45,915 nt of DNA. It comes from Symploca sp. SIO2C1. GTDB taxonomy: Bacteria; Cyanobacteriota; Cyanobacteriia; Cyanobacteriales; Coleofasciculaceae. The stretch lies in assembly GCA_010692635.1 (NCBI GenBank), contig JAAHGL010000006.1, forward strand, positions 64,786-110,700. The letters are read 5' to 3'. A program made the position numbers and the translations under genes. Below the pieces are notes generated by a model. The model ran no database searches and had not been told where the DNA came from. It worked only from the letters and a program-made list of their open reading frames with translations. Shown here piece by piece: positions 1-8,812 of the stretch; the first letter of the stretch is position 1; every line of letters starts with the position of its first letter.

Positions 1-362
1 TTCATCAAGTAGAGGTTGGAATTACCACCAGTAACCTCAATTAAGCCATTAATTATCGAAGCTTCACCCCCAACTACCCGTCCCAGGATATTCTGAATCT
101 GGGGATTAGACAAAAAGTTAGCTATTTGTCCAGTATCTAAGCCAAATTGCTCCAAAGTGTGGAACAGATTCGCACCATCTCCTGATAAAGTACCCCCGTG
201 GATATCGAAGCGGTTACCATCCGGGGTCACAATCGTACCAGTACCATCTGCCGCTGGAATAATCGGTTGAGCTTGTGCTAGCGAAGTTATTCCCCAAGGA
301 ACCACAGCTGCCAGAGGCATCAGGAAATATAACCAGCTAGAAGGCAGTCTGGCAAATTTCAT
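1..362 (-). CDS. Filamentous haemagglutinin-type (TPS) exoprotein, N-terminal fragment
   Basis: The gene runs off the left edge of the window, so only about 120 N-terminal residues are visible. It starts with a signal peptide: a basic MKFAR start, a hydrophobic core, and a likely cleavage site after SLAQA. The following [20 protein letters not shown] and later [19 protein letters not shown] match the start of the two-partner-secretion haemagglutination-activity domain, a beta-helix exported through a TpsB/Omp85 partner. In cyanobacteria such N-termini are often followed by long repeat regions or a CHAT domain, which cannot be checked here. No partner transporter is present in the window. The secretion class is a confident call; the function of the full protein is unknown. 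Confidence 0.75.
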   Translation of the reverse strand, partial: MKFARLPSSWLYFLMPLAAVVPWGITSLAQAQPIIPAADGTGTIVTPDGNRFDIHGGTLSGDGANLFHTLEQFGLDTGQIANFLSNPQIQNILGRVVGGEASIINGLIEVTGGNSNLYLM

Positions 363-438
363 GGTTAGATACCCTTTGGAAAAGATAGCCTTTTATTATC
401 TCTCAAAAATAATCTATTTGTACCAAAACTCAATAAAA

Positions 439-471
439 ATTTAGAATTTAGAATTTAGAATTTAGAATTGG
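439..471. repeat. Heptanucleotide tandem repeat (TTTAGAA, about 4 units)
   Basis: A short tandem array of the 7-mer TTTAGAA. It is one of several unrelated 7-mer arrays in this window. Its reverse-complement type recurs at 33376-33405 in front of the Uma2 gene. Confidence 0.85.
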
Positions 472-487
472 TTGGATTAGTAAAACT

Positions 488-521
488 GTAGGTTGGGTGG
501 AACGAAGTGAAACCCAACACA
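488..521. repeat. Dispersed palindromic repeat (GTTGGGT/ACCCAAC)
   Basis: GTTGGGT (492-498) and ACCCAAC (512-518) can form a 7-bp hairpin with a 13-nt loop. The whole 34-nt block recurs identically at 27273-27306, and a diverged copy lies near 14911-14935. It sits just past the 3' end of the aminotransferase gene, so it may also act as a transcript end. This is a dispersed intergenic element of the kind common in filamentous cyanobacteria. Confidence 0.8.
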
Positions 522-536
522 GTGTACAACCAACCC

Positions 537-1736
537 CTATAGCATATTGTGCAAAAATCCAGCCATTCGCTCCACAGCAGTCTCTAAAACTTTTGGTTCC
601 CGTACCAAAGCAAAACGAACATACCCTTCTCCAGCTTTGCCAAAACCAGCTCCCGGAGCAGCTGCAACACCTGTTTCTGCTACTAGCTGAGTACAGAAGC
701 CAATGGAGTTGGATGTCCAAGGTTCTGGTAATTTTGCCCAAACATACATCGTCGCTTGAGGAGTAGGCACTTGCCAGCCAATGCGATGTAAAGCTTCGAT
801 AAAAGTATCCCGTCGCTGTTGAAAAATAGCTACTGTTTGCTTTACCCTCTCTTGAGAACCAGTCAAAGCCGCGATCGCACCATTTAAAATTCCTCGGTAC
901 TGGTTAAAATCAATCACCGCTTTCACTTGCCGCAAAGCTTTAATCAATTCTGCATTACCGATCGCATAACCTACCCTAAATCCTCCCATATTGTAGGATT
1001 TGGAAAAACTAAAAAACTCAATCGAAAGCTCTTTATTGGTGTCGGCTTGGAAAACTGAGGGGGCAAGGGATTGACGATTGAGAGCTTCTTTGTCTTCTCC
1101 AAACACTAGATCAGCATAGGGTAAATCATGAACTAAAACTAAATTATGCTGACGGCAGAAATTAACAGTCTTCTGGAAAAAAGCTAACGGTGCGATCGCA
1201 CTAGTAGGATTGTGAGGATAACTTAACACCATCAGTCTAGCTTGCTCTAACACCGATGGAGGAATCTCTTCAAATACTGGCAAAAAATGGTTTTCTGCCA
1301 ACAAGGGCATAGGGTAAATTTGACCCCCAGCCAGGTAAACACCACCAGCATGGGAAGGATAACCAGGATCTTGCAGTAAGGCAAAATCCCCTGGATTAAG
1401 TACCGCTAAAGGTAAATGAGCGGTCCCTTCCTGGGAACCAATCAGGAGCAAAACCTCAGTTTCAGGATTAACCGAGATACCAAATTTTTGTGTATACCAG
1501 TTTGCCGCTGCCTGACGAAAGGCTTGAGTGCCATGAAACAGCAAATAGCCGTGAGTTGTAGCATCAGACAAAGACTCTCTAATTGCCGAGAGTACATCTT
1601 CCGAAGCTGGCAAATCAGAGGAACCTAAAGATAGATCAATAATCTCCTTTCCCACAGCTCTAGCTTTTGCCTTTGCTTGATCCATATCAGCAAACACATT
1701 GGATTGCAGAGGTTGTAAACGCTGGGCAAACTGCAT
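537..1736 (-). CDS. Class I/II PLP-dependent aminotransferase (aspartate/LL-DAP aminotransferase-like)
   Basis: A 399-residue fold-type I aminotransferase of normal family length. The PLP-binding lysine is K246 in SFSKSYNMGGFR. The substrate/PLP region SLGSSDLPASEDV lies near residue 36, SYPHNPT near 170 carries the conserved Asn, and an Arg near the C-terminus (YVRFALV) fits the carboxylate-binding position. Cyanobacterial members of this group are often annotated as LL-diaminopimelate aminotransferase, but the sequence does not settle whether the substrate is LL-DAP, aspartate or another amino acid. It reads in the same direction as the thioredoxin gene upstream, across a gap of about 120 bp rich in T/G heptamers. 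The ATG is followed directly by conserved sequence, so the start is likely right. Confidence 0.85.
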   Translation of the reverse strand: MQFAQRLQPLQSNVFADMDQAKAKARAVGKEIIDLSLGSSDLPASEDVLSAIRESLSDATTHGYLLFHGTQAFRQAAANWYTQKFGISVNPETEVLLLIGSQEGTAHLPLAVLNPGDFALLQDPGYPSHAGGVYLAGGQIYPMPLLAENHFLPVFEEIPPSVLEQARLMVLSYPHNPTSAIAPLAFFQKTVNFCRQHNLVLVHDLPYADLVFGEDKEALNRQSLAPSVFQADTNKELSIEFFSFSKSYNMGGFRVGYAIGNAELIKALRQVKAVIDFNQYRGILNGAIAALTGSQERVKQTVAIFQQRRDTFIEALHRIGWQVPTPQATMYVWAKLPEPWTSNSIGFCTQLVAETGVAAAPGAGFGKAGEGYVRFALVREPKVLETAVERMAGFLHNML

Positions 1737-1775
1737 TTTTTGTTATTTGTTGTTTGTTATTTGTTGTTTGTCAAG
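1737..1775. repeat. TTGTT-type tandem repeat in the aminotransferase leader
   Basis: About five units of TTTGTTG/TTTGTTA directly upstream of the aminotransferase start. They fill the space where a ribosome-binding site would be expected, and no clear Shine-Dalgarno is visible. A similar TTTGTTG run lies at 33168-33187. Confidence 0.6.
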
Positions 1776-1854
1776 AAAAATTCTCCAGAAAACAAATCGC
1801 CAGCCAAGTCTGAGGTTAGCATTCTTCACCATCTTAAGAAGTATACCTTTATGC

Positions 1855-2178
1855 TCAAAGATAATTTTCTATCAAAGTGGTTAACTTTTCTTTACCAATT
1901 GCGCCCTCGTGAGACTCTACCAATTCACCATTTTTAAACAGTCTCAAAGCTGGAACCCCTTCCACTTTACAAGTTGTGCGAGATTCTGGATTAGGGTCTA
2001 CTTCCATCTTAATGACTTTTAAGCGATCGCTGTAAGTATCAGCAATTGATTCCACCGACGGTGATACCAATTTACAAGGACCACACCAAGGTGCCCAAAA
2101 GTAAACTAGCACAGGCTCCTGTGCTTTTATTACTTCGGTTTCAAACTCGGTATCTTCAATGAAAATAACGCTACTCAC
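1855..2178 (-). CDS. Thioredoxin
   Basis: A 107-residue, single-domain thioredoxin that reduces protein disulfides. The redox motif WCGPCK is at residues 31-36, the preceding strand is VLVYFWAP, and the cis-proline loop is EGVPALRLFKNG near residue 75. The length is normal for the family. The start is a GTG at 2178, preceded by GGAGG about 4 nt upstream; the first in-frame residues VIFIEDTEF fit strand/helix 1 of the fold. Cyanobacteria carry several thioredoxins. The cis-Pro residue pair here (V-P, followed by A rather than T) departs from classical TrxA, so I do not assign a subtype. It lies between vipp1 and an aminotransferase, all on the minus strand. Confidence 0.93.
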   Translation of the reverse strand: MSSVIFIEDTEFETEVIKAQEPVLVYFWAPWCGPCKLVSPSVESIADTYSDRLKVIKMEVDPNPESRTTCKVEGVPALRLFKNGELVESHEGAIGKEKLTTLIENYL

Positions 2179-2352
2179 AACACCTCCATCGATTCACTGT
2201 ATTTATTTAATAGAGTAAATCACTATCAGCCAAATAAGACCTAGATAGCTCCTCTCCCTCAACTCCAAACCTTACTATAGTCTTGGATTGATGTTGATTA
2301 AACTACCCAGGTTCACAAATGACAGAGGACATTGTCACAAGCTAGCTGACTG

Positions 2353-3123
2353 CTACAAGTTGTCGAGTTGCTTGCGCAAATCATCTAATTCTTTGTCCAC
2401 TTCTGAACCGGATGGGGAAGATTTTTGTTCCTCTGAGGCTGGTAGAGCTCCCTGTGAGACAGAACCTCCAGTCAACTGGGCTTTCATTGCTGCCAACTCA
2501 TCATCCACATCACTGCCAGCTTCGAGTTGAGCAAACTGACTTTCTAAGTCATTACCACCAAGGGCACCGACTGCCTCAGAACGGGCTTCCATCTCCAGGA
2601 CTTTTTCCTCCATGCGCTCAAAAGCACCCATTGCTGAGGTAGTGCCCAATCGACCGATTGTACCTTGCAACTGTTCATTAGCTTTAGCAGCACTTGCCCG
2701 TGCTTTGAGCATATCTTTCTTCGTCTTAGCTTCAGAAATCTTGCTCTCAAGTGCAATCAGATTACGCTTGAGAGTATCCACCTGAGCTGTTTGCTGATCC
2801 AGCTGCACTTTAATCGTAGCAGCAGTTTCGCTATTGGTCTTCTTGCGTTGCAGTGCCTCGCGAGCCAGATTTTCATCCCCTTTGCTGAGGGCTAGTTGGG
2901 CTCTTTGATGCCAATTGTTGGCTTCCTGTTGATTTTTGTTATATTGCTGTTCAGAGCGTTTTTGAGTAGCAATTGCTCTAGCCACTGCTTGGCGCAGTTG
3001 TACCAGATCTTCTTGCATATCAACAATAGCTTGCTCCAGAATCTTTTCTGGATCCTCAGCCTTGCTAACCATATCGTTAAGGTTAGCTCTGATGACTCTA
3101 CTGAGGCGATCAAATAATCCCAT
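2353..3123 (-). CDS. vipp1: VIPP1/PspA-IM30 family thylakoid membrane protein
   Basis: A 256-residue, almost fully helical coiled-coil protein. It begins MGLFDRLSRVIRANLNDMV, the amphipathic membrane-binding helix of the PspA family, and continues with a typical KAEDPEKILEQAIVDMQ segment. It is about 30 residues longer than bacterial PspA. The extra acidic/Gly-Ser linker and final helix (VDKELDDLRKQLDNL, about 242-256) are the hallmark of VIPP1, which forms ESCRT-III-like rings and supports thylakoid biogenesis and membrane repair. AGAGGA lies about 12 nt before the ATG. It is followed by trx on the same strand with a gap of about 175 bp; co-transcription is possible but not shown. Confidence 0.95.
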   Translation of the reverse strand: MGLFDRLSRVIRANLNDMVSKAEDPEKILEQAIVDMQEDLVQLRQAVARAIATQKRSEQQYNKNQQEANNWHQRAQLALSKGDENLAREALQRKKTNSETAATIKVQLDQQTAQVDTLKRNLIALESKISEAKTKKDMLKARASAAKANEQLQGTIGRLGTTSAMGAFERMEEKVLEMEARSEAVGALGGNDLESQFAQLEAGSDVDDELAAMKAQLTGGSVSQGALPASEEQKSSPSGSEVDKELDDLRKQLDNL

Positions 3124-3628
3124 GACGCTGTCTATCCTCTCGGAATTTACAAAGTAGGTGTGAAACTAGCTCTACTAGGTGAGCCAGTTTCGGAGGTATT
3201 GAGTTAATAAGCAATTGATCGTTTCCCGTCTCAAGTCTAAAATGCTTTCTCGAGTCCTTCAAAATAGTCATCTTGAAAACTACTGGAGACTCCCGTTATC
3301 GCTGTAGGCTTAACAACGGGTTGTTGGCATCTAAGCTATTGAGACAAGACACTATTAATCCAGTGTAAAAACTTCCTGCCAAAAAGTGCTAGTACCGCTG
3401 CGCGGAATTAAGAATTAAGAATGCTTATAGAGTAAGGATTCTATCGCTCTGTCTCCTGCCTTGTCTCTTCAGAAAGCCGCCCGACGAGCGGCGCACCGCC
3501 CCCTATGAAGGGAATAAACAAGCCAAATCCTCTTCCCTCCTGCCTCGGAGTTCCCCTCCTTGGAGGGGTTAGGGGTGGGTTCTGCCTCCTGCCTCCTGCC
3601 TTCTGCCTTGTTTCTTCAGAGCAACCCC
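3124..3628. other. 505-bp intergenic region with repeat debris, no gene seen
   Basis: The part nearest vipp1 (3124-3400) is unique sequence and should hold the vipp1 promoter. From about 3400 the region is made of dispersed cyanobacterial repeats: AATTAAGAATTAAGAATG, a GCCGCCCGACGAGCGGC palindrome near 3476-3492, a CTCCTTGGAGGGGTTAGGGG fragment, and a TGCCTCC/TGCCTTC heptamer array at 3587-3612. The heptamer is the same type that sits inside the hyuA and NRPS genes of this window. No open frame with coding character was found. Confidence 0.6.
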
Positions 3629-5026
3629 CTAATTTCGATGATATACCGAGGTAGAAATTCCTTGCTGCTGAAGTTGCTCAACTAAACTTTGTGCCTGAGC
3701 TTCCGTGTCAAAAGCTCCCATTTGAATCTGTGTACCTTCTGGGAACTTACGTACATAGGCATCAGGAACGATAGTTTTTGCTTTTATGAGAGCTTTGTCA
3801 CCAGTATAATTACTCACCACATAATAGAGGCGATCCTGAGCTGTTGGGGGTGCAGCTGCTTCTACTGGATTTGGAGAAGGGGATGTTTCTGGCGCTATAA
3901 CAGTCCCTGATGAAGGACTTGGTTGAGCAGGAGCAGTATTAGGATTGTTTCTTCTTGCTAAGGGTGTCGCCGGTGGAGCTGTTCCTGGTAATGGGGGAGG
4001 AGGTAAAAGAGCGGAAGGTAAATCAGTACCTCCAGAAAAAGCTTGGTTGGAACCTTGTGATGAATCTGTAGATGTCGTATTAGAATTAGGCAAATTTGGT
4101 AGCGGCGGCACCTCAGTCTGCGTCTGAGTTGCTTTCTTGGTTGGTGTCTGAGTTGGCTTCCCTTCCAAGCGAGACAGGTTATTGAGATTCAAATCTACAA
4201 ATTCTTCAGAAGCCAGATCCGGACCATTAATTATCAGTGAATCTTGGCCTAACTCTCCCTTCGTTGGTGTTGTACCGAGGGAGTTTTGAGCTGTGGTGGC
4301 TTCTTTTGAGCCAAAGAACCGATCAAGAACCAAAACTCTAAATTGGGATGGATTCATCGCCAGATAGACGACTGTTGCACCTGAGAACAACACCAGTAAC
4401 ATCAAACCAACACCTAAAGGAGTCAATAGCTGATTAGTGAAGCGCTTTTGGGGTTGAGTGCTTGCCTCTTCTTCTCGTAGACTTTCTAGTAGTTTCTCTG
4501 ATGATTCCAGATAATCCTCTGGTTGCCCTTGGGTAGGCTCTGAAGAAACCAAATTGACTTCTTCCTCTGGCGTTTCCTCAGAAGGAGTCAGTTGCTCATT
4601 AATTCCAGATTGGGCTACCAAACTCTGCTCAACAGAGGGCTCAGAGGTAACTAATGATGAGCCATCTAACTGTTCAGACTGACTTATGAGTTCTTGGTCT
4701 ATTTCCTCAGGAAGCACAGTTAGTGGCGTTCCAAACTCTGGAGCCTGTGGGAATGAAATCACAGGGGCAGAGGATTGCTGTAAAACTGGCTGCTGAGTTT
4801 TACCTACTGGCTTCTCAATGGAGAGCAACTCAATCGGTTGGTGCACTTGGTTACTACCAAGCCCACGGATAGATTTAACTGGACGTCCTGCACGTTTGCG
4901 TCGGTAACGAGCTAATTCTTCTTCTAGCTGCACATCAAGGCTTCCCAGAGCAGCCTGCAAAGCTGGGTTGAGTAATTGTTTGGATGGGGATTGAGTTGAC
5001 GACTCAACCGAGTTGTTTTTGCTCAT
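3629..5026 (-). CDS. SPOR-domain membrane protein
   Basis: About 465 residues from the ATG chosen here. The frame is open 20 codons further upstream to a TTG, but MSKNNSVESS is the more natural start. Layout: a charged N-terminal region with a conserved block (LNPALQAALGSLDVQLEEE, then ARYRRKRAGRP), a long acidic Ser/Glu/Pro linker, one transmembrane helix (LLTPLGVGLMLLVLFSGATV), a Pro/Thr-rich region, and a C-terminal SPOR-like fold (GTQIQMGAFDTEAQAQSLVE) of about 70 residues. SPOR domains bind denuded peptidoglycan glycan at division sites in many bacteria, so an envelope or septal role is likely but inferred. The gene is divergent from dciA. Confidence 0.8.
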   Translation of the reverse strand: MSKNNSVESSTQSPSKQLLNPALQAALGSLDVQLEEELARYRRKRAGRPVKSIRGLGSNQVHQPIELLSIEKPVGKTQQPVLQQSSAPVISFPQAPEFGTPLTVLPEEIDQELISQSEQLDGSSLVTSEPSVEQSLVAQSGINEQLTPSEETPEEEVNLVSSEPTQGQPEDYLESSEKLLESLREEEASTQPQKRFTNQLLTPLGVGLMLLVLFSGATVVYLAMNPSQFRVLVLDRFFGSKEATTAQNSLGTTPTKGELGQDSLIINGPDLASEEFVDLNLNNLSRLEGKPTQTPTKKATQTQTEVPPLPNLPNSNTTSTDSSQGSNQAFSGGTDLPSALLPPPPLPGTAPPATPLARRNNPNTAPAQPSPSSGTVIAPETSPSPNPVEAAAPPTAQDRLYYVVSNYTGDKALIKAKTIVPDAYVRKFPEGTQIQMGAFDTEAQAQSLVEQLQQQGISTSVYHRN

Positions 5027-5212
5027 GAGGAGGCTTTTGGGTGAATTTTTTAGTTCCAATCCTACAAATAGATGCTCTTGCTGCAAGTGTATTACAAGTT
5101 TTTGGGTTTTGAGCTAATAAAGTAGGAATAAAATGGCTTGTTGATGTTGTTCGATTACTGTTCATTTCCTTGTCACGCTGAATTTTAATTCCGAGTGGAT
5201 AATACAGAACAT

Positions 5213-5773
5213 ATGTTTAAATCTTTTAATGATATCTTAAGCAAGCTCGAAAAACAGCCCCAGTGGAAAGGTATCAGGCAATTTCAACGGTTGAGCAAAT
5301 GTTGGTCTGAAGTAGTGGGAGCTACAGTAGCTCAGCAGACGCGACCGTATTCAATATCTAGGGATGTTTTGTATGTTGCTACTTCTACCCCGGTTTGGGC
5401 ACAAGAACTGAAATTTAAGCGCCGTTTTATTTTAAAAAAGCTCAACATCCAGTTAGGTATGGAACTAGTAGATATTCGCTTTTCTACGGCTCAGTGGGAA
5501 AGCAACAAGAAGACTAATGAGATATCCGAGTTACAGTCTCCTTCATGGCAAAAGCATCCCAGTTATCTTGTGGAAACATTACCTTTATCACCTATTAAGC
5601 CAAAAACTCCGATCAAAGATCCTATCTCAGCTTATCAGCACTGGATTAAGGTCATGCAGATGCGATCGCAACAATGGCCTTTGTGCCCCCAGTGCCAATG
5701 TCCTACACCACAAGGAGAACTCGAACGTTGGAGTCTTTGTTGTCTGTGTGCTGCTAAGCATTGGCAAAGTTAA
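5213..5773 (+). CDS. dciA: DUF721/DciA-like replication protein with C-terminal zinc ribbon
   Basis: A 186-residue protein from the ATG at 5213; a GTG six codons upstream is also possible. The N-terminal 95 residues match DUF721: SFNDILSKLEKQPQWKGIRQ, then WSEVVGATVAQQTRPYSI, then VLYVATSTPVWAQELKFKR. DUF721 proteins of the DciA type load or regulate the replicative helicase DnaB in bacteria that lack DnaC/DnaI, cyanobacteria included. The C-terminus adds CPQCQCP followed by CCLC, spaced like a CxxC...CxxC zinc ribbon, after a variable linker. It is transcribed away from the SPOR gene, with a shared intergenic region of about 190 bp. Confidence 0.8.
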   Translation: MFKSFNDILSKLEKQPQWKGIRQFQRLSKCWSEVVGATVAQQTRPYSISRDVLYVATSTPVWAQELKFKRRFILKKLNIQLGMELVDIRFSTAQWESNKKTNEISELQSPSWQKHPSYLVETLPLSPIKPKTPIKDPISAYQHWIKVMQMRSQQWPLCPQCQCPTPQGELERWSLCCLCAAKHWQS

Positions 5774-6114
5774 AGTACAAATTTTGATCCCCAGACTGTA
5801 CTTCCAAGTTTGTATATAGAGCTACTAAATGCAAGTTTGGTAGACCGAAAGATGATTTTAACTACTGTTACATAGCTCAAATCTAGGCTCTAGAGCTACC
5901 TATATTTTTCTTTTTTGCTTGATCCCCATACTGTTTAAACCCACATCAGTCCATTTGAGCAAGGTGTTGTTTAAATTTAGGTCTTGTTTTTTATTTAATT
6001 TATACATATGTAACAAAATTATAAAGAAAACCTAAATATCTTAATTTGATTCTTTTAGAAAGTATAAAAATTAACTTAAGAGGAAATAAAATTCACGACC
6101 GATAAAAAACTCCA
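5774..6114. other. AT-rich intergenic region, no gene seen
   Basis: 341 bp between dciA and the 4-Cys protein gene. A short imperfect repeat, TTGATCCCCA(G/T)ACTGT, occurs at about 5783 and 5921. The last 120 bp are very AT-rich and probably hold the promoter of the downstream gene. No strong terminator or open frame is visible. Confidence 0.45.
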
Positions 6115-6423
6115 ATGAAGACCTTCAATTCGCGTACTTCTGCCTGCCTAGTTTGTCGCTATTATCAACCAACTGGAAGGCGTGGAGGTATGTGTCGGCT
6201 CCTCAGCGCACCTGTCAGAGGTAGCTGGAAAGCATGTTCTTTAGGACTGCCACCCTTTGCACCTTCTTGGGAGGGAATTGAACGGATTTGGCAGAATGAC
6301 CAACCAGCGCTCAAAGGAACACTTCCTACAAGTTCTTCCTTTAGTTGCTCTAACTCAGAGCGTTCGGTTGTCAAAAGGGTCTCAACTACAGAAAAGTCGG
6401 CTGCAGAAATTGTAATGGTCTAA
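6115..6423 (+). CDS. Small conserved cyanobacterial protein with four cysteines
   Basis: 102 residues. The N-terminal half is compact, with CLVC at 12-15, then GRRGGMC, and SWKAC followed by SLGLPPFAPSWEG. Four Cys in this spacing (CxxC-x11-C, then a fourth about 14 residues on) suggest a bound Zn or Fe-S cluster. The C-terminal half is Ser/Thr-rich and looks disordered. I recall very similar CRYYQ...GRRGG proteins across cyanobacteria, all hypothetical. It is monocistronic and followed by a strong terminator. The function is unknown; a metal-binding or redox regulatory role is speculation. Confidence 0.7.
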   Translation: MKTFNSRTSACLVCRYYQPTGRRGGMCRLLSAPVRGSWKACSLGLPPFAPSWEGIERIWQNDQPALKGTLPTSSSFSCSNSERSVVKRVSTTEKSAAEIVMV

Positions 6424-6537
6424 ATCTATATAGGTTATTGGCTCTGCAATGGTCTTCCGTTGCATGAATGGCTAGCAGACGGAATATTAGTTAACTTTTG
6501 TTTCAAAAAATTGAATAGATTAAGTGTTAAATTAATT

Positions 6538-6572
6538 AATCGCACCTTTTGCTCAGCAAAGGTGCGATTTTT
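6538..6572. terminator. Rho-independent terminator, 12-bp perfect stem
   Basis: AATCGCACCTTT (6538-6549) pairs perfectly with AAAGGTGCGATT (6558-6569) around an 8-nt loop, and the right arm runs into five T. It lies about 115 bp past the 4-Cys gene and before the 3' end of the convergent channel-like gene, so it can end the plus-strand transcript. Confidence 0.85.
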
Positions 6573-6663
6573 GATAGCAATTCAATTTTTAAAAGGTAAC
6601 AAGCAATAGACTAGGACTTAAGCACCCAACTCAAGTGTCATGCTGTTCCCCTGCCCTATGGGC

Positions 6664-8424
6664 TCAGTCTTCTTGTTTGCTTCTGAAAGATGCTAGCCAT
6701 TCGCGAACTTGCTCGGCGGCAATATCGCGAGATCCTAAACCGAATGCCAAAGCAATTGCCACAGCGATCGCTCCTAGGAGCAGTCCAAAGGCTAGGTTAA
6801 CAATGTCACCCCCAATACCCATTTGTTCAAGGGCAATTGCTGCCGAAAAGGCAATGATCACAATCCGAGCAGCCTGTCCCAGAATTATTGATTGGCGAGA
6901 GCCAGAGCTACTAATCAAGTTAAAGGTAAAAGTTGCTAAGAACAGACCAATGGAAAATACAACTAAACCCCCTAGAATCTGACTAGCGATGACCAAAACC
7001 CCAGTAACAATTTCCGTCAAGGGTTCAATTTCTAAGATATCGGTTGCTGCAACGATCGCAAACAGCATAATTGCCACTAAGACAATAATTCCCACCAGTT
7101 CTGACGGTGTACGAGTGGGAACAGCGGTAGGCTGTAGCACAGTCTCTTGTCCAGTAGATGGTTCTGGTATCCCTTGTTCATCTGTTGCATCAGCTGTTGT
7201 AGCTGATGTCGCTTCAGTTGTAGAAGGAGAGGCTACGCCTAGCCACTGGAAAAGATTGTTAAAGCCAATGCCTGCCAGAATATTGGTTACTAGCTCACGG
7301 ATAAACTGCCCTAGGACATAAGCAATTACCAAAATCACCACCGCTGTAAAGATTTTGGGGATCGCGCTGAGGATTTGATCCAACATTGCGATCGCAGGTT
7401 GTGAGATTGCCTCAATCTCCAGGGAATTGAGGGCAGCGATCGCTGTTGGGATCAAAATCAGCACATAGACAATCGTTCCAATAATCCAGGAGAGGGACTT
7501 ACCACCGGTGGTTGCTTGAAGTCCAAACTGACTACCCAACTGATTAAAACCTGCCGCTGACAAAAGACCGGTCACAATGCGGCGCACTACTTGAGCAACT
7601 ACCCAACCGGCTCCAGCAATTACAATTGCTTTCAAAATATTCGGCAGAGCTGCCAGAACTTCATTCAGCATTTGTTGCACTGGTTCCAGGGTTCCCTGTA
7701 AACCTAGGGTGCTTAAAATTGAGGGCAGAAATAGAAGAAAGATAAACCAGTACAGAGCATTACCAATAGTGTCGCTCAAGGAGAACTGATTGGCTGGGGG
7801 TGTGGTTCTGCGGCTTGACTCACCGGTTGGAGTTTCCTCTGAACTTTCTGAAGCACTCTCTACCTGCTGACCTAAGCGCTCATCAAGCTGAAATATCCCT
7901 AGTGCTCGCGTTGTTACTAGTTTTACTAGCGAAGCAATTAACCAAGCAACAGCTAAGAGAATTGCCGCACCAAAGAGCTGAGGTAAAAAGCCCAGAATTT
8001 GGTTAAGAAAATTATTGAGGGGTTCAGAAACTGCTTCTAATTGCAGTTGTTGTAGAACCCCCACCACCGTAAAGATAATGATCAGCCAGAAAACTGCTCC
8101 GGATATCCATTTCTCAACTTTTGGAGGCTCTACCCCTTCCTGAGCAGCAGTGAGCCAATTGGCAATTTTGTTGTCAAGACTGGTGCGATTGAGCAATCTT
8201 TCGATAAAACCAGAAACAAGTAGTGCGACAATAAGGCCGAGCAACAGGATGAGGATAGCTCCTAGCAAATTAGGCAGAAATGCCATAATGTTTTGGAGAA
8301 ATCCCTCAAACCAGTTCATAGCTGATTCTGGGGTCGGAGTTGGCGCTTGGGCCAAAATTGGATGTACCGCTCCCGGCACACCCACTCCTACAATTTGGAT
8401 AATACCTTCCCAAGTGTCATTCAT
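6664..8424 (-). CDS. TM-helix-repeat membrane protein, mechanosensitive channel-like (CmpX type)
   Basis: 586 residues, with at least five repeats of a transmembrane helix pair of the 'conserved TM helix' type. Examples of the recurring pattern are FLPNLLGAILILLLGLIVAL, GFLPQLFGAAILLAVAWLIA and ALPNILKAIVIAGAGWVVAQ. Each repeat ends in a charged helix such as RLLNRTS or RRIVTGLL. This is the architecture of CmpX-like proteins, which databases group with small-conductance mechanosensitive channels, but I see no MscS beta-domain, so channel activity is unproven. Two low-complexity linkers separate the repeats (near 197-212 and 392-427). The cytoplasmic tail SRDIAAEQVREWLASFRS is charged. The gene is isolated. 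Confidence 0.75.
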   Translation of the reverse strand: MNDTWEGIIQIVGVGVPGAVHPILAQAPTPTPESAMNWFEGFLQNIMAFLPNLLGAILILLLGLIVALLVSGFIERLLNRTSLDNKIANWLTAAQEGVEPPKVEKWISGAVFWLIIIFTVVGVLQQLQLEAVSEPLNNFLNQILGFLPQLFGAAILLAVAWLIASLVKLVTTRALGIFQLDERLGQQVESASESSEETPTGESSRRTTPPANQFSLSDTIGNALYWFIFLLFLPSILSTLGLQGTLEPVQQMLNEVLAALPNILKAIVIAGAGWVVAQVVRRIVTGLLSAAGFNQLGSQFGLQATTGGKSLSWIIGTIVYVLILIPTAIAALNSLEIEAISQPAIAMLDQILSAIPKIFTAVVILVIAYVLGQFIRELVTNILAGIGFNNLFQWLGVASPSTTEATSATTADATDEQGIPEPSTGQETVLQPTAVPTRTPSELVGIIVLVAIMLFAIVAATDILEIEPLTEIVTGVLVIASQILGGLVVFSIGLFLATFTFNLISSSGSRQSIILGQAARIVIIAFSAAIALEQMGIGGDIVNLAFGLLLGAIAVAIALAFGLGSRDIAAEQVREWLASFRSKQED

Positions 8425-8812
8425 TGTGTTCCTTCTTGCATACTCTCAACTTTCACGGAAACAACAAAGGATTGCTGTCTACCGTGCTGTGGTAATTGAT
8501 GATGTTGATCCTCTCATAAAAATCTTCTTGGCAGTTGATCAACCTACTGCCTCTAATTGTGGGAGAAGAATAAATTAGCGACTACAGAAACGCTGCAGGA
8601 GAAAAAGCCCTTTCGTTCTGGAGTGGACAGTCTCCTGCACATTAAACCTCAAATTGTGGGTTTAAATCCATCCTTGTGGATAATTAAGCTACAAAAATCA
8701 ATATCTGCTAGTTTTTACCGTCCAGACTTCTTATTTTCGCTGAAGTTGGTTTTCTGGCACAGTATTAATCAGAGTCATGATACTAGTTATAGATCAGCTG
8801 TTGAATTTTTCA
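8425..8812. other. Intergenic region with several hairpins
   Basis: 388 bp between divergently transcribed genes. TGCAGGAGA (8594-8602) pairs with TCTCCTGCA (8631-8639). Next to it TTAAACC (8643-8649) pairs with GGTTTAA (8660-8666), followed by a small TCCA/TGGA hairpin. These could be a structured leader of the SRPBCC gene or a small RNA; I see no T-tract. Short open frames exist but lack ribosome-binding sites and coding character. Confidence 0.4.

Noticed and set aside
497-766. Open frame of 89 codons on the plus strand over the aminotransferase 3' end
   Set aside because: It lies antisense inside a clear aminotransferase gene, has no ribosome-binding site, and starts within the GTTGGGT dispersed repeat.
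6635-6982. 115-codon frame opposite the TM-helix-repeat gene
   Set aside because: An antisense shadow of the channel-like gene. Its Ala/Pro/Lys-rich composition reflects reverse reading of membrane-helix codons.
8594-8666. A riboswitch in the SRPBCC leader
   Set aside because: Several hairpins are present, but I could not match any known riboswitch core, so only a generic structured region is reported.
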